Source of the DNA: Helicobacter canis
Lineage (GTDB): Bacteria > Campylobacterota > Campylobacteria > Campylobacterales > Helicobacteraceae
DNA length: 64,000 nt
Assembly (NCBI RefSeq): GCF_900451095.1
Contig: NZ_UGHV01000001.1
Span: 434,001 to 498,000, forward strand
Direction of reading: 5' to 3'
Shown: piece after piece, positions 1-8,826 of the stretch
Layout of the letters: the number at the start of each line of letters is the position of its first letter
Position numbering within the stretch: position 1 is the first letter of the stretch
The notes under the pieces: generated by a model
Databases searched by the model: none
What the model saw: only the letters and a program-made list of their open reading frames with translations
What the model was told of the DNA's origin: nothing
Program-made: the position numbers and the translations under genes

Positions 1-2173
1 AGGGCTTAGGCTCTTGCGTGTAGAACATCTCTCTGCCCCAAAACTCTCCCTTGCCGAGATTCTGGTTGAAGTAAGGCGTCATCGGGCGCGCTTCATACAA
101 GATCGCTTGCGTATTGTCATTGGGCGTGTCAAATCGCACATACTCCAGCACGCCTAGATCGCTCACGCGTTTTTGCACATAGACTTCTCGCACTTTGGGA
201 TACTCTAGTATCGCCCATTTATCGTGGCGGTAGAGATTAGGCACGCTAATCAGGCTAGCAAGCACAAATCCCCCCACAAGCCACCTTGTGCCAAGTCTCT
301 GCCACATAAGCCCCACAAGCAGCACCGCCCACACGATCACAAACGCATACCGCCCATTCATAAACATCGGCACACACGCCAGCACAAAGGCAAAAGCTAG
401 CCACCACGACCTAGCCTTGTATGCCTGCATTACAATATAGCCAAAAAGCACCGCTAATAATGGGATCAAATACACCATACCAAAGCGCGGATCAGGTCCG
501 GCGAAAAACCAATACACCACCCCTATGGCAATACACCCAAGCACCACGCCAAAGCCGCTTATGCGCCTGCGTGTGTAGAGCCTAGAGGCAAGCACAAATC
601 CTAGCCCCATAAAAAAGCTATACACAAAGTATTTGAAGTAGCTAAAATAGCGCGTCTTCATACCAAACCACTCCACCATCCACGCAGAGTCCGCTAGCAC
701 CTCACGGCAGTTTTTCATCGGCGCACGCGCCCAGCTCATAATCCAGCATACTTCATTTTGTCTCATCTCTTCACTCACCGCCCAAGGCAGGCTTGTGATA
801 TAGCCAATGCTTGCAGGATAAGCGATCATTCCTGAAGAGGCAAGTCCCTTAAGCACCCAAGGCAGCACGAGAATCGCACTAAGCGCGCCTAAGCCCAAAA
901 GCCCTAGCAAAAATTTCTTGCTTAGGATTTGGGATTTATACACAAGCACAAAGCTTATGATCACAGCTAGGATCAGCGCGAAGTTGGCGATTTTGACCAT
1001 TGTGGCAAAGAGAGCAAAGAGGAAGAGCAGCGCAAAGAGCGGTGTTGCGGTATTGTCCCTAGAATCCACTTTTTTGCTAGCGGCGTTTTTTCTGTCATCG
1101 CGAGCAAGCGCGGTAGTGCCAGCGCGGCGATCCACAAATTCCGCGCTAGCGGGATAATCGCTCCTAGAATCCACTTGCGCGGATTCTTTTATGGATTGCC
1201 ACGCCACTGCTTGCGCAGTGTCTCGCAATGACGAGGAGGCGGATTTTTCAAAACCGCCCTGATTGTCTTTCTCAAGGATTCTAGGAATTGCGGTATTGCT
1301 AGTGGTGCTTTTTGTGGATTTTGGGGCAGAGCTAGACTGATGGTCTGCGGTTGCCCTAAAATCCACAAAATCACTGCTATGATTACCCAAAGCCGAATCC
1401 ATTATATACAAGAGGGCAGCAAAGATCGCTACCCCAAACACCACCCCCACCCCCTCCACATACAGCCCCATAAACTCGCCCCACTTCAAAATCAGCGGAA
1501 ATGGCAGAAGAGCGCAGATGATAAAAAGCTCATAGAATCTAGGATCGCGGCTTTGAAGCAGGCGCATAAACGCCAAAAACGCGCTAAAAAGGAAGCTAAA
1601 ATACATCACTTCATTGCCCACAAAGCTACGCAAGCTTGGGATCATCTGTGAGACATCAGTAAGCGCGTAAAATCCATAAATCAAGCCATTGTATCCCAGC
1701 CGCGTATGGACATTACCCAGCCCAAAGACTAGCGGAGACTCTTGTATCCACGCAACAATCTGTATATGGTAATTCACACTATCACCCACAGAATCACTCA
1801 TCGCGCTAAGAGGCAGCAGCACAAGCAGCCCCAGCCCCGCAGCTATACCAACCTCACGCGATATAAACTCTCTGCCTAGCCACGCAAAAAGCCCAAGCCC
1901 TAGCAGAGCTACCGCCACACTCACCCACCCCCACAGCGGGAAAAACAAATGCCACACGCAGACAAAAAACATAAGCATAAAGCCCCCAGCGATAAAGCCA
2001 AGCAAGCTTGCAAGGGCTAGCGAGTCTCCAAGCAAGCTCCCAAAAATCGCATACCGCTTGCACGCTAGCTTTAATGCCATAAGCCCATAGCCATACACCG
2101 CCAAAATCCACACACAAAGCACCAAGGCTATTGCCCCATTTATCATCGTAATATGTAAAAGCTTTTCTATCAT
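1..2173 (-). CDS. Polytopic glycosyltransferase-like membrane protein, partial, with in-frame repeat insert
   Basis: The reading frame is open from an ATG to the left edge, so the C-terminus is missing. It encodes many hydrophobic helices and an early loop, NVHTRLGYN, of the kind seen in GT-C-type or O-antigen-type membrane enzymes; the exact family is not recognised. At about residues 256-375 the hydrophobic pattern is broken by a hydrophilic stretch made of the interspersed repeat modules (it begins DSALGNHSSDFVDF and contains LRDTAQAVAWQS); after it the membrane helices resume in the same frame. The start lies 25 nt after the stop of the GT2 gene, suggesting one transcript. A GT2 polyprenyl-phosphate glycosyltransferase followed by a membrane GT-C enzyme is a common pairing, so I infer glycan or lipid A modification. 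Confidence 0.6.
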   Translation of the reverse strand, partial: MIEKLLHITMINGAIALVLCVWILAVYGYGLMALKLACKRYAIFGSLLGDSLALASLLGFIAGGFMLMFFVCVWHLFFPLWGWVSVAVALLGLGLFAWLGREFISREVGIAAGLGLLVLLPLSAMSDSVGDSVNYHIQIVAWIQESPLVFGLGNVHTRLGYNGLIYGFYALTDVSQMIPSLRSFVGNEVMYFSFLFSAFLAFMRLLQSRDPRFYELFIICALLPFPLILKWGEFMGLYVEGVGVVFGVAIFAALLYIMDSALGNHSSDFVDFRATADHQSSSAPKSTKSTTSNTAIPRILEKDNQGGFEKSASSSLRDTAQAVAWQSIKESAQVDSRSDYPASAEFVDRRAGTTALARDDRKNAASKKVDSRDNTATPLFALLFLFALFATMVKIANFALILAVIISFVLVYKSQILSKKFLLGLLGLGALSAILVLPWVLKGLASSGMIAYPASIGYITSLPWAVSEEMRQNEVCWIMSWARAPMKNCREVLADSAWMVEWFGMKTRYFSYFKYFVYSFFMGLGFVLASRLYTRRRISGFGVVLGCIAIGVVYWFFAGPDPRFGMVYLIPLLAVLFGYIVMQAYKARSWWLAFAFVLACVPMFMNGRYAFVIVWAVLLVGLMWQRLGTRWLVGGFVLASLISVPNLYRHDKWAILEYPKVREVYVQKRVSDLGVLEYVRFDTPNDNTQAILYEARPMTPYFNQNLGKGEFWGREMFYTQEPKP
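1045..1405 (-). repeat. In-frame mosaic of interspersed repeat modules
   Basis: It contains a palindromic module (GTGGATTTT arm, AGACC-ATC-AGTCT hairpin at 1334-1346, AAAATCCAC arm), a module beginning TCATTGCGAGACACTG and ending GTGGCAATCC, a second variant of it, and flanking TAGAATCCACTT words. The host frame has no stop across the whole stretch. Confidence 0.85.
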
Positions 2174-2198
2174 CGCTAATCCTTAAGAGTGTTTGTAG

Positions 2199-3802
2199 CT
2201 AGCCCTTGAAGCGATACTTCACTATCGCCCACAGAGCGCGGAAGCCATCTTTAATGCCTATTTTCTTGCCCTCTTCATAAGTCCTGCCATAATAGCTTAT
2301 GCCCACCTCATAGATTCTAATGCCCTTGATCTTGGCGATTTTTGCCGTGATCTCTGGCTCAAAGCCAAAGCGATTTTCCTCTATGCTAATGCTTTGGATA
2401 ATCTCGCGCTTAAACACCTTGTAGCAAGTCTCCATATCAGTTAGATTTAGGTTTGTCATCATATTGGATAGCAAGGTTAATAGCCCATTGCCCATCCTAT
2501 GCCAGAAGTAAAGCACGCGGTGGGACTCCCCACTCACAAAGCGCGAGCCAAAGACCACATCTGCCACGCCCCTTTCAAATGGGGCTAGAAGCTTTGGATA
2601 TTCACTTGGGTCGTATTCTAAATCAGCATCTTGGATCAGCACGAGATCGCCGCTTGCTTGCGTTATGCCGGTGCGTAGGGCTGCGCCTTTGCCTTGGTTT
2701 TTGTCGTGGTAGAGAATCTTTAAAGAGCAGTTTTCTTGGCTAGGCTGCAGCGTAGCTAGAATCTCCCTTGTGCCATCAGTGCTGCAATCATCAATAATGA
2801 CAATTTCTTTATGATAAGGGATTTGCACGCTTTGCACCGCTTGTAAAATATCTGCGATCGTGGATTTTTCATTAAAGCAGGGAATGATAATGGAGATAGA
2901 ATCTAAGGTGTTTTTGCCATCATTGCGAGTGATAGCGTGTGGAGCGTTATTTTTGCCATCATTGCGAGCCGCTGTGTGAGCTGCGGCGCGGCAATCCACC
3001 CTAGAATCCACTTTTTCACAACTAGATTCTAGGCTCTCTACCCTTTGGGCGTTTTTCTTAGAATCCGCTTTTGCGCCTTTATGGATCGCCACGCCGCTTT
3101 GCGCGGCTCGCGATGACAGAAAATGGACTTGCTCACTAGAATCCACTTTTTCACTCGTGGCGTTTTTGTCATCGCGAGCTAGCGTGGTAATGCTAGCGTG
3201 GCGATCCACAAATTCCGCGCTAGCGGGATAGCCGCTCCTAGAATCCACTTGCGCGGATTCTTTTATGGATTGCCACGCCGACAAGTCGGCTCGCAATGAC
3301 AAAAAAGGCGCATTGTGTGAAAAAGTGGATTCTAGGGGTTGTGTTTTTGTCGCTGTGGATTGCCACGCCACTGCTTGCGCAGTGTCTCGCAATGACAGAA
3401 AATGAGCGTGGCTTTTTTCAAACGAGGATTCTAGGGAAAGCTGCTCGCGGTTGGATTTTCGTGCTAAAAATGGGGCTTGCTCTTTTGTATTCTCAGCAGA
3501 GGATTCTAGGATTTTGGAGCTAGAATCGTGGCTTTGTGAGTTTTGTGGTGCAGAGTCGCTCGCGGTGGATTTACTAAAGAAACTGCGGCTGCGCCTTGTT
3601 TTGTGATTTTCACTACTGCTTTGGGATTCTAGGATTCTAGGATTTGCGGTATTGCTAGTGGTGCTTTTTGTGGATTTTAGGGTAGAGCTAGACTTGTGGT
3701 CTGCGGTTGCCCTAAAATCCACAAAATCACTGCTATGATTACCCGAAGCTGAATCCTTACTTAGCTTCCCCCCCCCCCCCGTTTGGTTGGTATCTCTCTC
3801 AT
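2199..3802 (-). CDS. Phase-variable family 2 glycosyltransferase with repeat-derived N-terminus (OFF as sequenced)
   Basis: The C-terminal 240 residues are a GT2 domain like polyprenyl-phosphate sugar transferases: IIIPCFNEKSTI, IVIIDDCSTDGTREIL and QDADLEYDP (the DXD-type nucleotide-sugar site). The likely start is the ATG after AAAGGAG; it encodes MREIPTKR and then runs into a tract of 13 G. With 13 G the frame meets TAA at once; with 14 or 11 G it joins the long frame, giving about 534 residues. Residues about 15-285 are a mosaic of repeat modules with no known fold, so the catalytic domain carries an unusual leader. A GTG inside the leader (3722) could allow weak translation when the gene is out of frame. 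Cytoplasmic-membrane sugar transfer to undecaprenyl phosphate is inferred. Confidence 0.8.
2900..3760 (-). repeat. Large in-frame repeat mosaic in GT2 leader
   Basis: At least ten TAGAATCC/GGATTCTA words separate module copies: several beginning CATTGCGAG, one CTAAAGAAAC module and one palindromic module with the AGACC-ACA-AGTCT hairpin at 3690-3702. The stretch is open in the glycosyltransferase frame. Confidence 0.85.
3768..3780 (-). repeat. Poly-G (13) contingency tract of GT2 gene
   Basis: Thirteen C on the plus strand, i.e. G13 in the gene, eight codons after the ATG. G14 or G11 restores the frame; G13 gives a stop within two codons. Confidence 0.9.
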
Positions 3803-3831
3803 ACTCTCTCTCCTTTCAACATAAATCGCGC

Positions 3832-3837
3832 ATTATA
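3832..3837 (-). promoter_or_regulatory. -10 box of GT2 gene
   Basis: TATAAT lies about 30 nt upstream of the ATG and after the end of the preceding SGNH gene, so the glycosyltransferase pair can be transcribed separately. Confidence 0.6.
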
Positions 3838-3853
3838 GCCAATTTTATAACGC

Positions 3854-5539
3854 CTAAAAATCTTTAAGCTCTAAATCCTGCCATATCTCTTGCGGTGCGC
3901 TGGACTCTGCTGGCAGGGGGAGAGAGTGGGTAGCAGGCTCTGTGTGCTGGGCTGTGGAGCTTGGCGAGCTAGGATCCAATGCACTAGAATCTAGCGCATT
4001 AGATTTCTGTGCTGGGTCTTGTGGGGGTGGCAGCTGCTGGGACTCTTGGGGAGGGGTGGCTGTGGGCTCTTTTGTATTTGGGGATTCTTGCGCGTTTTTG
4101 GGGGCTTGTGTTTGTGTGGCTTCTTTAGGGGCATTTGTGGATTCTAGGGGCTTTGACTCTTGTGGTTTGGCTTTTTTGCTGGGCTTTTTGGCGTGCTTTT
4201 GGGCTAGCTCTTTTAGGTGCAAGGCAAGCGACTCTGCTACGAGCTTGTAGCCATAGGGGGTTAGATGCACATCTTGCTTTGAGAGAGCTTGGGCGATCCA
4301 CTTTTGCTTCCCGCCGCTCTCATCGATTAGCTCCTGCATATCAAAATACAAGCTTTTCTCATCTTTAGCTAGATCTTTTGTAGCATTACGCACGCTTTCA
4401 TAGCTTTTGCTTTGGACATAGCTGCCGCTTTTTTGCTTCAAGCGCACTTGCGGCGCACCTAGTAGGAGGATACTTGCTTTGGGCTGGAGCTTGCGCAGAG
4501 TGCGGATAAATGTGGCGAAATTTTGCTTATAAAGCTTGGTGTTGATCGTGGGCGAGATCGCGTCATTTGAGCCATAGGATATGATGATTAGATCACAATC
4601 AAGCCCCCCTAGCTCCTCTTGCCACAGCCCTTGCTCCCATTTTTGATACAAATCACTGCGCGCACCATTTATGCCGAGATTTACCACATAGCTATCGCCC
4701 TTTTGCGTGATGATATAGCCTCCTAGCAGAGCATTAGGCAGCAAGGATTCTATATGGATAGGGAAGTGCAGGGCGATAGGCGGGGAAATCTCCCATTGAT
4801 CTGCGCTTTTTGCCCCTAGTCGCTTGGACTTGCCGCTAGAATCCTTCACCACAAATGCCCCCAAAGTGCTAGGGGCTTTAAACACAAAGCGCACGCTGAA
4901 GTCTTGATTGTCTTTAGGAAAATTGAGCGAGAGCTTGATAGATGCGCCCTCTTGCTTCGCACGCGCGATAATGCCCCCTAGCGGGTAGCTTCTCGCCCCA
5001 TCTTTGCGCGAGTTGATAAGCTCAAAGCCCTTGTGCTGGTAGTGGGTGAGTAGATTTTGGTGGAAAGGCGGAAAGATAGGATACACAAAGCCGATAGAAT
5101 CCACCTCCATAAGCCGATCGCGCAGCACGCGCGGGATATAATCCCCTGCGATATGAGAGTCCCCAAAGACTGCGATCCTTAGCCCTTGGTCTTTAGCCTT
5201 GTGTGCTTGCGTGAGCTTAGAGGCTAGGTGCGAGAAATTGTCCTCGCCAAAGTCGATGAGCTCGCCCTTTTTTGCCATAGAGTCTAGCACGCTTTGGGCT
5301 GGGAGCTTGGGGGCTGGCTTTTTGGCTTTGGGCTTTTTGTGGGATTTGGTGGATTTAGATTGCGTGGTAGATGCTTTGGCTTGGGGCTTATCTTGGGTGG
5401 CTTTAGCATTGGGAGTGGGCTTTGTGGCAGCTTGGGGGCTGGGCTTGCTTGGCGTATTTTTGGAGCTTGGTGAGCTAGCTAGGGTGATACTAGGGCTAGC
5501 ACAGACACACAATAGACAAAACAAGAGAAATTTACGCAT
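3854..5539 (-). CDS. Secreted SGNH-family hydrolase, Ape1-like peptidoglycan O-acetylesterase candidate
   Basis: 561 residues. Signal peptide (MRKFLLFCLLCVCASPSITLAS), a Lys/Pro/Ala-rich linker to about residue 80, then an SGNH fold: block I VFGDSHIAGDY with the nucleophile Ser, block III SYGSNDA, and the Asp/His block DVHLTPYGYKLVAE. The C-terminal 120 residues are a low-complexity Pro/Ser/Gln tail. In Campylobacter and related genera an MBOAT acyltransferase is encoded with SGNH proteins that acetylate and de-acetylate peptidoglycan (PatA, PatB, Ape1); the same three-gene order here supports an esterase acting in the periplasm. Its start overlaps the previous gene by 8 nt, indicating translational coupling. 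Which of the two SGNH proteins is esterase and which transferase cannot be settled from sequence alone. Confidence 0.7.
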   Translation of the reverse strand: MRKFLLFCLLCVCASPSITLASSPSSKNTPSKPSPQAATKPTPNAKATQDKPQAKASTTQSKSTKSHKKPKAKKPAPKLPAQSVLDSMAKKGELIDFGEDNFSHLASKLTQAHKAKDQGLRIAVFGDSHIAGDYIPRVLRDRLMEVDSIGFVYPIFPPFHQNLLTHYQHKGFELINSRKDGARSYPLGGIIARAKQEGASIKLSLNFPKDNQDFSVRFVFKAPSTLGAFVVKDSSGKSKRLGAKSADQWEISPPIALHFPIHIESLLPNALLGGYIITQKGDSYVVNLGINGARSDLYQKWEQGLWQEELGGLDCDLIIISYGSNDAISPTINTKLYKQNFATFIRTLRKLQPKASILLLGAPQVRLKQKSGSYVQSKSYESVRNATKDLAKDEKSLYFDMQELIDESGGKQKWIAQALSKQDVHLTPYGYKLVAESLALHLKELAQKHAKKPSKKAKPQESKPLESTNAPKEATQTQAPKNAQESPNTKEPTATPPQESQQLPPPQDPAQKSNALDSSALDPSSPSSTAQHTEPATHSLPLPAESSAPQEIWQDLELKDF

Positions 5540-7094
5540 TGATCTTTTCTAAAGTGGATTCTAGCCCAGCAAACCTAGAATCCACTTTTGGCGCATTGGC
5601 GGGATTGTTTTCAAACGAGGATTCTAAGAGAATGGCGGATTTTTGTATGGATTGCCACGCCGACAAGTCGGCTCGCAATGACAGAGAATGGGCGTTGTCG
5701 CTAGAATCCGCTTTTTTGCTAGCGGCGTTTTTTCTGTCATCGCGAGCGGCGTGAGCCGCGTGGCGATCCATAATGTTTGCGGCATTGTGTGAAAAAATGG
5801 ATTCTAGTGGGTTGGTATATTTTTGTATGGATTGCCACGCCACTGCTGGCGCAGTGTCTCGCAATGACGATAAATGAGCATTGTCGCTAGAATCCGCTTT
5901 TTTACTTTGCGGCTGGTTTTCAATGTCGGCTGGTTTTTCACTTGTAGCTCGATTTTCTTCTTCAAGGATTCTAGGAATTGCGGTATTGCTAGTGGGGCTT
6001 TTTGTGGATTTTAGGAGGGAACTAGACTCAAGGTCTGCGGTTCCCCTAAAACAAGGGATACCGCTCGGCGTTAGCCGATGTTTCTTTAGAAAATCCACAA
6101 AATCACCGCTATGATTACCCAAAGCTGAATCCCTCTCAAAAAGAGCTGAATCCTCATTACTATCCCCACTAGAATCAACTACCTCTAGCCGCTCCAACAA
6201 CAACCCCCCCAACACCCTCGACCCCTCTCCACTAAAATGTATCCCATCATTAGCACGCAGCTTCACGCTCTTGCCACTCTCTGTTTTGCCATAGGCTGTA
6301 TAGACTCCATCAGGAGCTAGCGCGACATTTGAGGGTAAAAACACTGCCTTATAGCTTGCCACTTCCCTAGCATACAGAGTGTTTAGAAACGCTAGCTTGG
6401 CATTTAAACTAGGCTTTTTGACAATGGGAGCTTCATACCACACGACAATGGCATTATGCGCATTTGCTGTCTCTAAAATATCGCGCACACGCCCTTGATA
6501 CACCTCCACCCATTCAGGGCTAGCATATTTGATCTTAGGCATATTGTAGGGGTCATTTGCCCCTACCATAATCACCACGATGTTGATATGCGGATTTTTC
6601 GCAAAGGCGTCTTTAAGCGTCTTGCCCCAATCAAAAAAGTCTATATAAGTAAGCCCTGTGCTTTGCTTGGCTATATCAATCACGCTAAATCCGCGCTTTT
6701 TAAGCTCCAGCCCAAGCGTCATACCCACCCCTTGCATCAAAGAATCCCCAATAAACAAAAAAGTGGATTCTGGCTCTAGCGCGATTTTGCCCTCTTGCGT
6801 GATAAGCGGATAGATCACTTGCTCTATCAAATCGCTAGAATCCACTTCTTCTGCTACCTCTTCAGTCTCTTTGCTAGAGTTTAGGGCTAGCTCCTCTTGA
6901 GAGGGGAAAAGCCTTGCGCGCAGAGAGTCAAGCCCACGCGCTGGAGTGCCTAGCGCATAAAGCAGTGGCGAGCTAGGGTCAAAAGCAGCGATATGGTATT
7001 TTTGCTCGATGTAGGAAAACACGCTTTTATTCATCACCACAAGCACGATGACAAAGCCTAGCACAAGCGTTAGGAAAAACTCATAAATACGCAT
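5532..7094 (-). CDS. Membrane-anchored SGNH (DUF459-like) protein with repeat-derived C-terminus, PatB-like candidate
   Basis: 520 residues. One N-terminal membrane anchor (FFLTLVLGFVIVLVVM), then an SGNH domain at about 105-315: FIGDSLMQGVG, VGAND and DGIHFSGEG give the Ser, Gly/Asn and Asp/His blocks. From about residue 325 to the end the sequence is repeat modules (DSALGNHSGDFVDF, then LRDTAPAVAWQS and others), so roughly 190 residues of tail are repeat-derived. Inside the palindromic module a second module is nested (about 6050-6095). Its start overlaps the stop of the MBOAT gene by 1 nt and its end overlaps the next gene. Likely partner of the MBOAT protein in peptidoglycan O-acetylation. 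Confidence 0.65.
   Translation of the reverse strand: MRIYEFFLTLVLGFVIVLVVMNKSVFSYIEQKYHIAAFDPSSPLLYALGTPARGLDSLRARLFPSQEELALNSSKETEEVAEEVDSSDLIEQVIYPLITQEGKIALEPESTFLFIGDSLMQGVGMTLGLELKKRGFSVIDIAKQSTGLTYIDFFDWGKTLKDAFAKNPHINIVVIMVGANDPYNMPKIKYASPEWVEVYQGRVRDILETANAHNAIVVWYEAPIVKKPSLNAKLAFLNTLYAREVASYKAVFLPSNVALAPDGVYTAYGKTESGKSVKLRANDGIHFSGEGSRVLGGLLLERLEVVDSSGDSNEDSALFERDSALGNHSGDFVDFLKKHRLTPSGIPCFRGTADLESSSLLKSTKSPTSNTAIPRILEEENRATSEKPADIENQPQSKKADSSDNAHLSSLRDTAPAVAWQSIQKYTNPLESIFSHNAANIMDRHAAHAARDDRKNAASKKADSSDNAHSLSLRADLSAWQSIQKSAILLESSFENNPANAPKVDSRFAGLESTLEKINA
5545..6150 (-). repeat. Repeat mosaic forming the C-terminus of the SGNH protein
   Basis: Palindromic module with AGACC-TTG-AGTCT hairpin at 6024-6036, an additional CTAAAGAAAC-type module nested in one arm, three CATTGCGAG-type modules, and a terminal inverted pair AGTGGATTCTAG / CTAGAATCCACT near 5553-5586. 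Confidence 0.85.
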
Positions 7095-8527
7095 TAAAAC
7101 CCCGCGTAGATGAAGTTTGGTATGCCATCAGGCATTAGGCAAAAGACCAAGAGAAGCACCGCCGCTAGCACAATGGGCTTTAGGATATTTGGGATTTTAT
7201 AGAGGTAGAATACACATTGCCGCAAGAGGTTTTGACACAATGGATAGAGCATAAACAGCACCGCCCCCACTGCGAGAATCCCCACTTCACGCAAGCCAAT
7301 AGGCTTAGAAAAATTCTCCACAAATGCCCCCAAAAACGCCACAGAATCCCCAAAATCCTTATAGCAGAAAAACAGCCACGCAAAGCTCACAAAGCAAAAG
7401 GTGCAAGCCCTAGCCACAACGCCTGCAAGCACGCCGCTGCCAAGCCCAAGCCCCAAAGCCCTTAGGCTATTTAGCCACACAAGTCCAAGCCCGTGCAACG
7501 CCCCCCAGATAAGGAAATTCAGCGTATTGCCGTGCCAGATTCCAGATAAGACAAATGCCACCATCACAGCCATTTGCGCCCGCCAGAATCCATTTTTGCT
7601 CCCTCCTAGCGGGATATAGATAAAATCGCGGATAAAGGTAGAAAGACTGATATGCCACCTAGCCCAAAAGTCCTTGAGATTGCGCGCCATATAGGGCATA
7701 TTGAAGTTTGGCGGGAGTGTGAAGCCTAGCATAAGCCCAAACGCACACACAAGATTGACATACCCGCTAAAGTCGCAATAAATCTGCACGCTATACCCAA
7801 ATATCCCTAGCAGCAGCTCGATAGCGTTGTGATTGAGCGGATTACGCAAGATAGGCTCTGTGTATTCTTGCGTATAAGTGGCGATTAAGACCTTTTTGAC
7901 AATCCCAAAAAGCAAAAGAGCGATGATGAGATTGGCACTTTTAGCCTGCCACAATCGCACAGACTTTAGCTGCGAGAAGAAAAAATCACTCCGCATAATA
8001 GGACCTGCAATAATGGTGGGGAAAAATGAGAGATAAATAGCAAGATTTGGCAGGGACTCTAGCTTGGGATTGGTGATATAGACATAGTCGCTTGGGATAT
8101 GCTTTGCGTGATAAATCGCCACAAGATAGGTGATAGAAGCAAAGCTATAAAAGCTAAGCCCTAGGGGCAGCACAATATCTATATCCATAAAATCTAGCCC
8201 AAACAATCGCAAGAGATTTTCAAAGCCGTCTTTAAAGCTAGCAAAATACTTAAAAAAGCTCAAATTACACACCACCAGCGCGATGGCAGCTAGCAGCCCT
8301 GCTCTGCCGCTGCCCGAACTCCCAGCTATCATCAAGCTAGCCCCAAAGATAAAGAGCGTATAGAGTGCTAGCACCAGCGCGAAGTAAAAGCTCCCAAACC
8401 CCCATAAAATCGCGTAGTTAAAGACAAGCAGCAGGGCATTCTGCCACGCTAAATGCTTATGTAAGCACCAATACGCGATAAAAAATGCGACAAACACCAC
8501 ACCAAATTCTATGGAGAAAAAAAACAT
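7094..8527 (-). CDS. MBOAT-family O-acyltransferase (PatA/AlgI-like)
   Basis: 477 residues with about ten hydrophobic helices. MBOAT signatures are present: ARWHISLSTFIRDFIYIPLGG and, later, SGIWHGNTLNFLIWG, whose His is the conserved active-site residue of the family. MBOAT proteins of this subgroup move acetyl groups across the inner membrane for alginate or peptidoglycan O-acetylation; the two following SGNH genes favour peptidoglycan. It is first in the three-gene minus-strand operon, with stop/start overlap to the next gene. PatA is the likely name, but AlgI-type substrates cannot be excluded. Confidence 0.8.
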   Translation of the reverse strand: MFFFSIEFGVVFVAFFIAYWCLHKHLAWQNALLLVFNYAILWGFGSFYFALVLALYTLFIFGASLMIAGSSGSGRAGLLAAIALVVCNLSFFKYFASFKDGFENLLRLFGLDFMDIDIVLPLGLSFYSFASITYLVAIYHAKHIPSDYVYITNPKLESLPNLAIYLSFFPTIIAGPIMRSDFFFSQLKSVRLWQAKSANLIIALLLFGIVKKVLIATYTQEYTEPILRNPLNHNAIELLLGIFGYSVQIYCDFSGYVNLVCAFGLMLGFTLPPNFNMPYMARNLKDFWARWHISLSTFIRDFIYIPLGGSKNGFWRAQMAVMVAFVLSGIWHGNTLNFLIWGALHGLGLVWLNSLRALGLGLGSGVLAGVVARACTFCFVSFAWLFFCYKDFGDSVAFLGAFVENFSKPIGLREVGILAVGAVLFMLYPLCQNLLRQCVFYLYKIPNILKPIVLAAVLLLVFCLMPDGIPNFIYAGF

Positions 8528-8826
8528 ATACTTCCTAAATATCTTAAGTGAAACCTAACGCTGTGTTGTAAGCTATATCAAGCAAGCAGTATAGCAAATC
8601 CCACCTTAAGCAAGCGCGATAATCTCGTTTAGTGCGCTATTGCGGGGATTATCGCTAGAGACTCTCCCAATCAAGCCCAAACAAGCATAATCCTACGCAA
8701 CACTACTTGTCGTTACATATTTGCTATAAAACTGCTTTCTAAATAATAAAAAATATTATTTATTTTTCTATATAATACGCGCAGCTGAATGCTTGATACC
8801 TAAATTTAGACTCTTAAAGGACTACT
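8528..8826. promoter_or_regulatory. Divergent intergenic region with inverted repeat and promoter
   Basis: No gene. It holds a perfect 9-bp inverted repeat, GCGATAATC at 8616-8624 and GATTATCGC at 8647-8655, which could be an operator or hairpin between the divergent acyltransferase and chemoreceptor genes. TATAAT at 8771-8776 follows an AT-rich stretch, 50 nt before the chemoreceptor start, which is preceded by AAAGGA. Confidence 0.5.

Noticed and set aside
1045-3760. Insertion sequence or transposase gene behind the repeats
   Set aside because: No transposase-like protein is encoded anywhere in the window; the modules are non-autonomous at least here.
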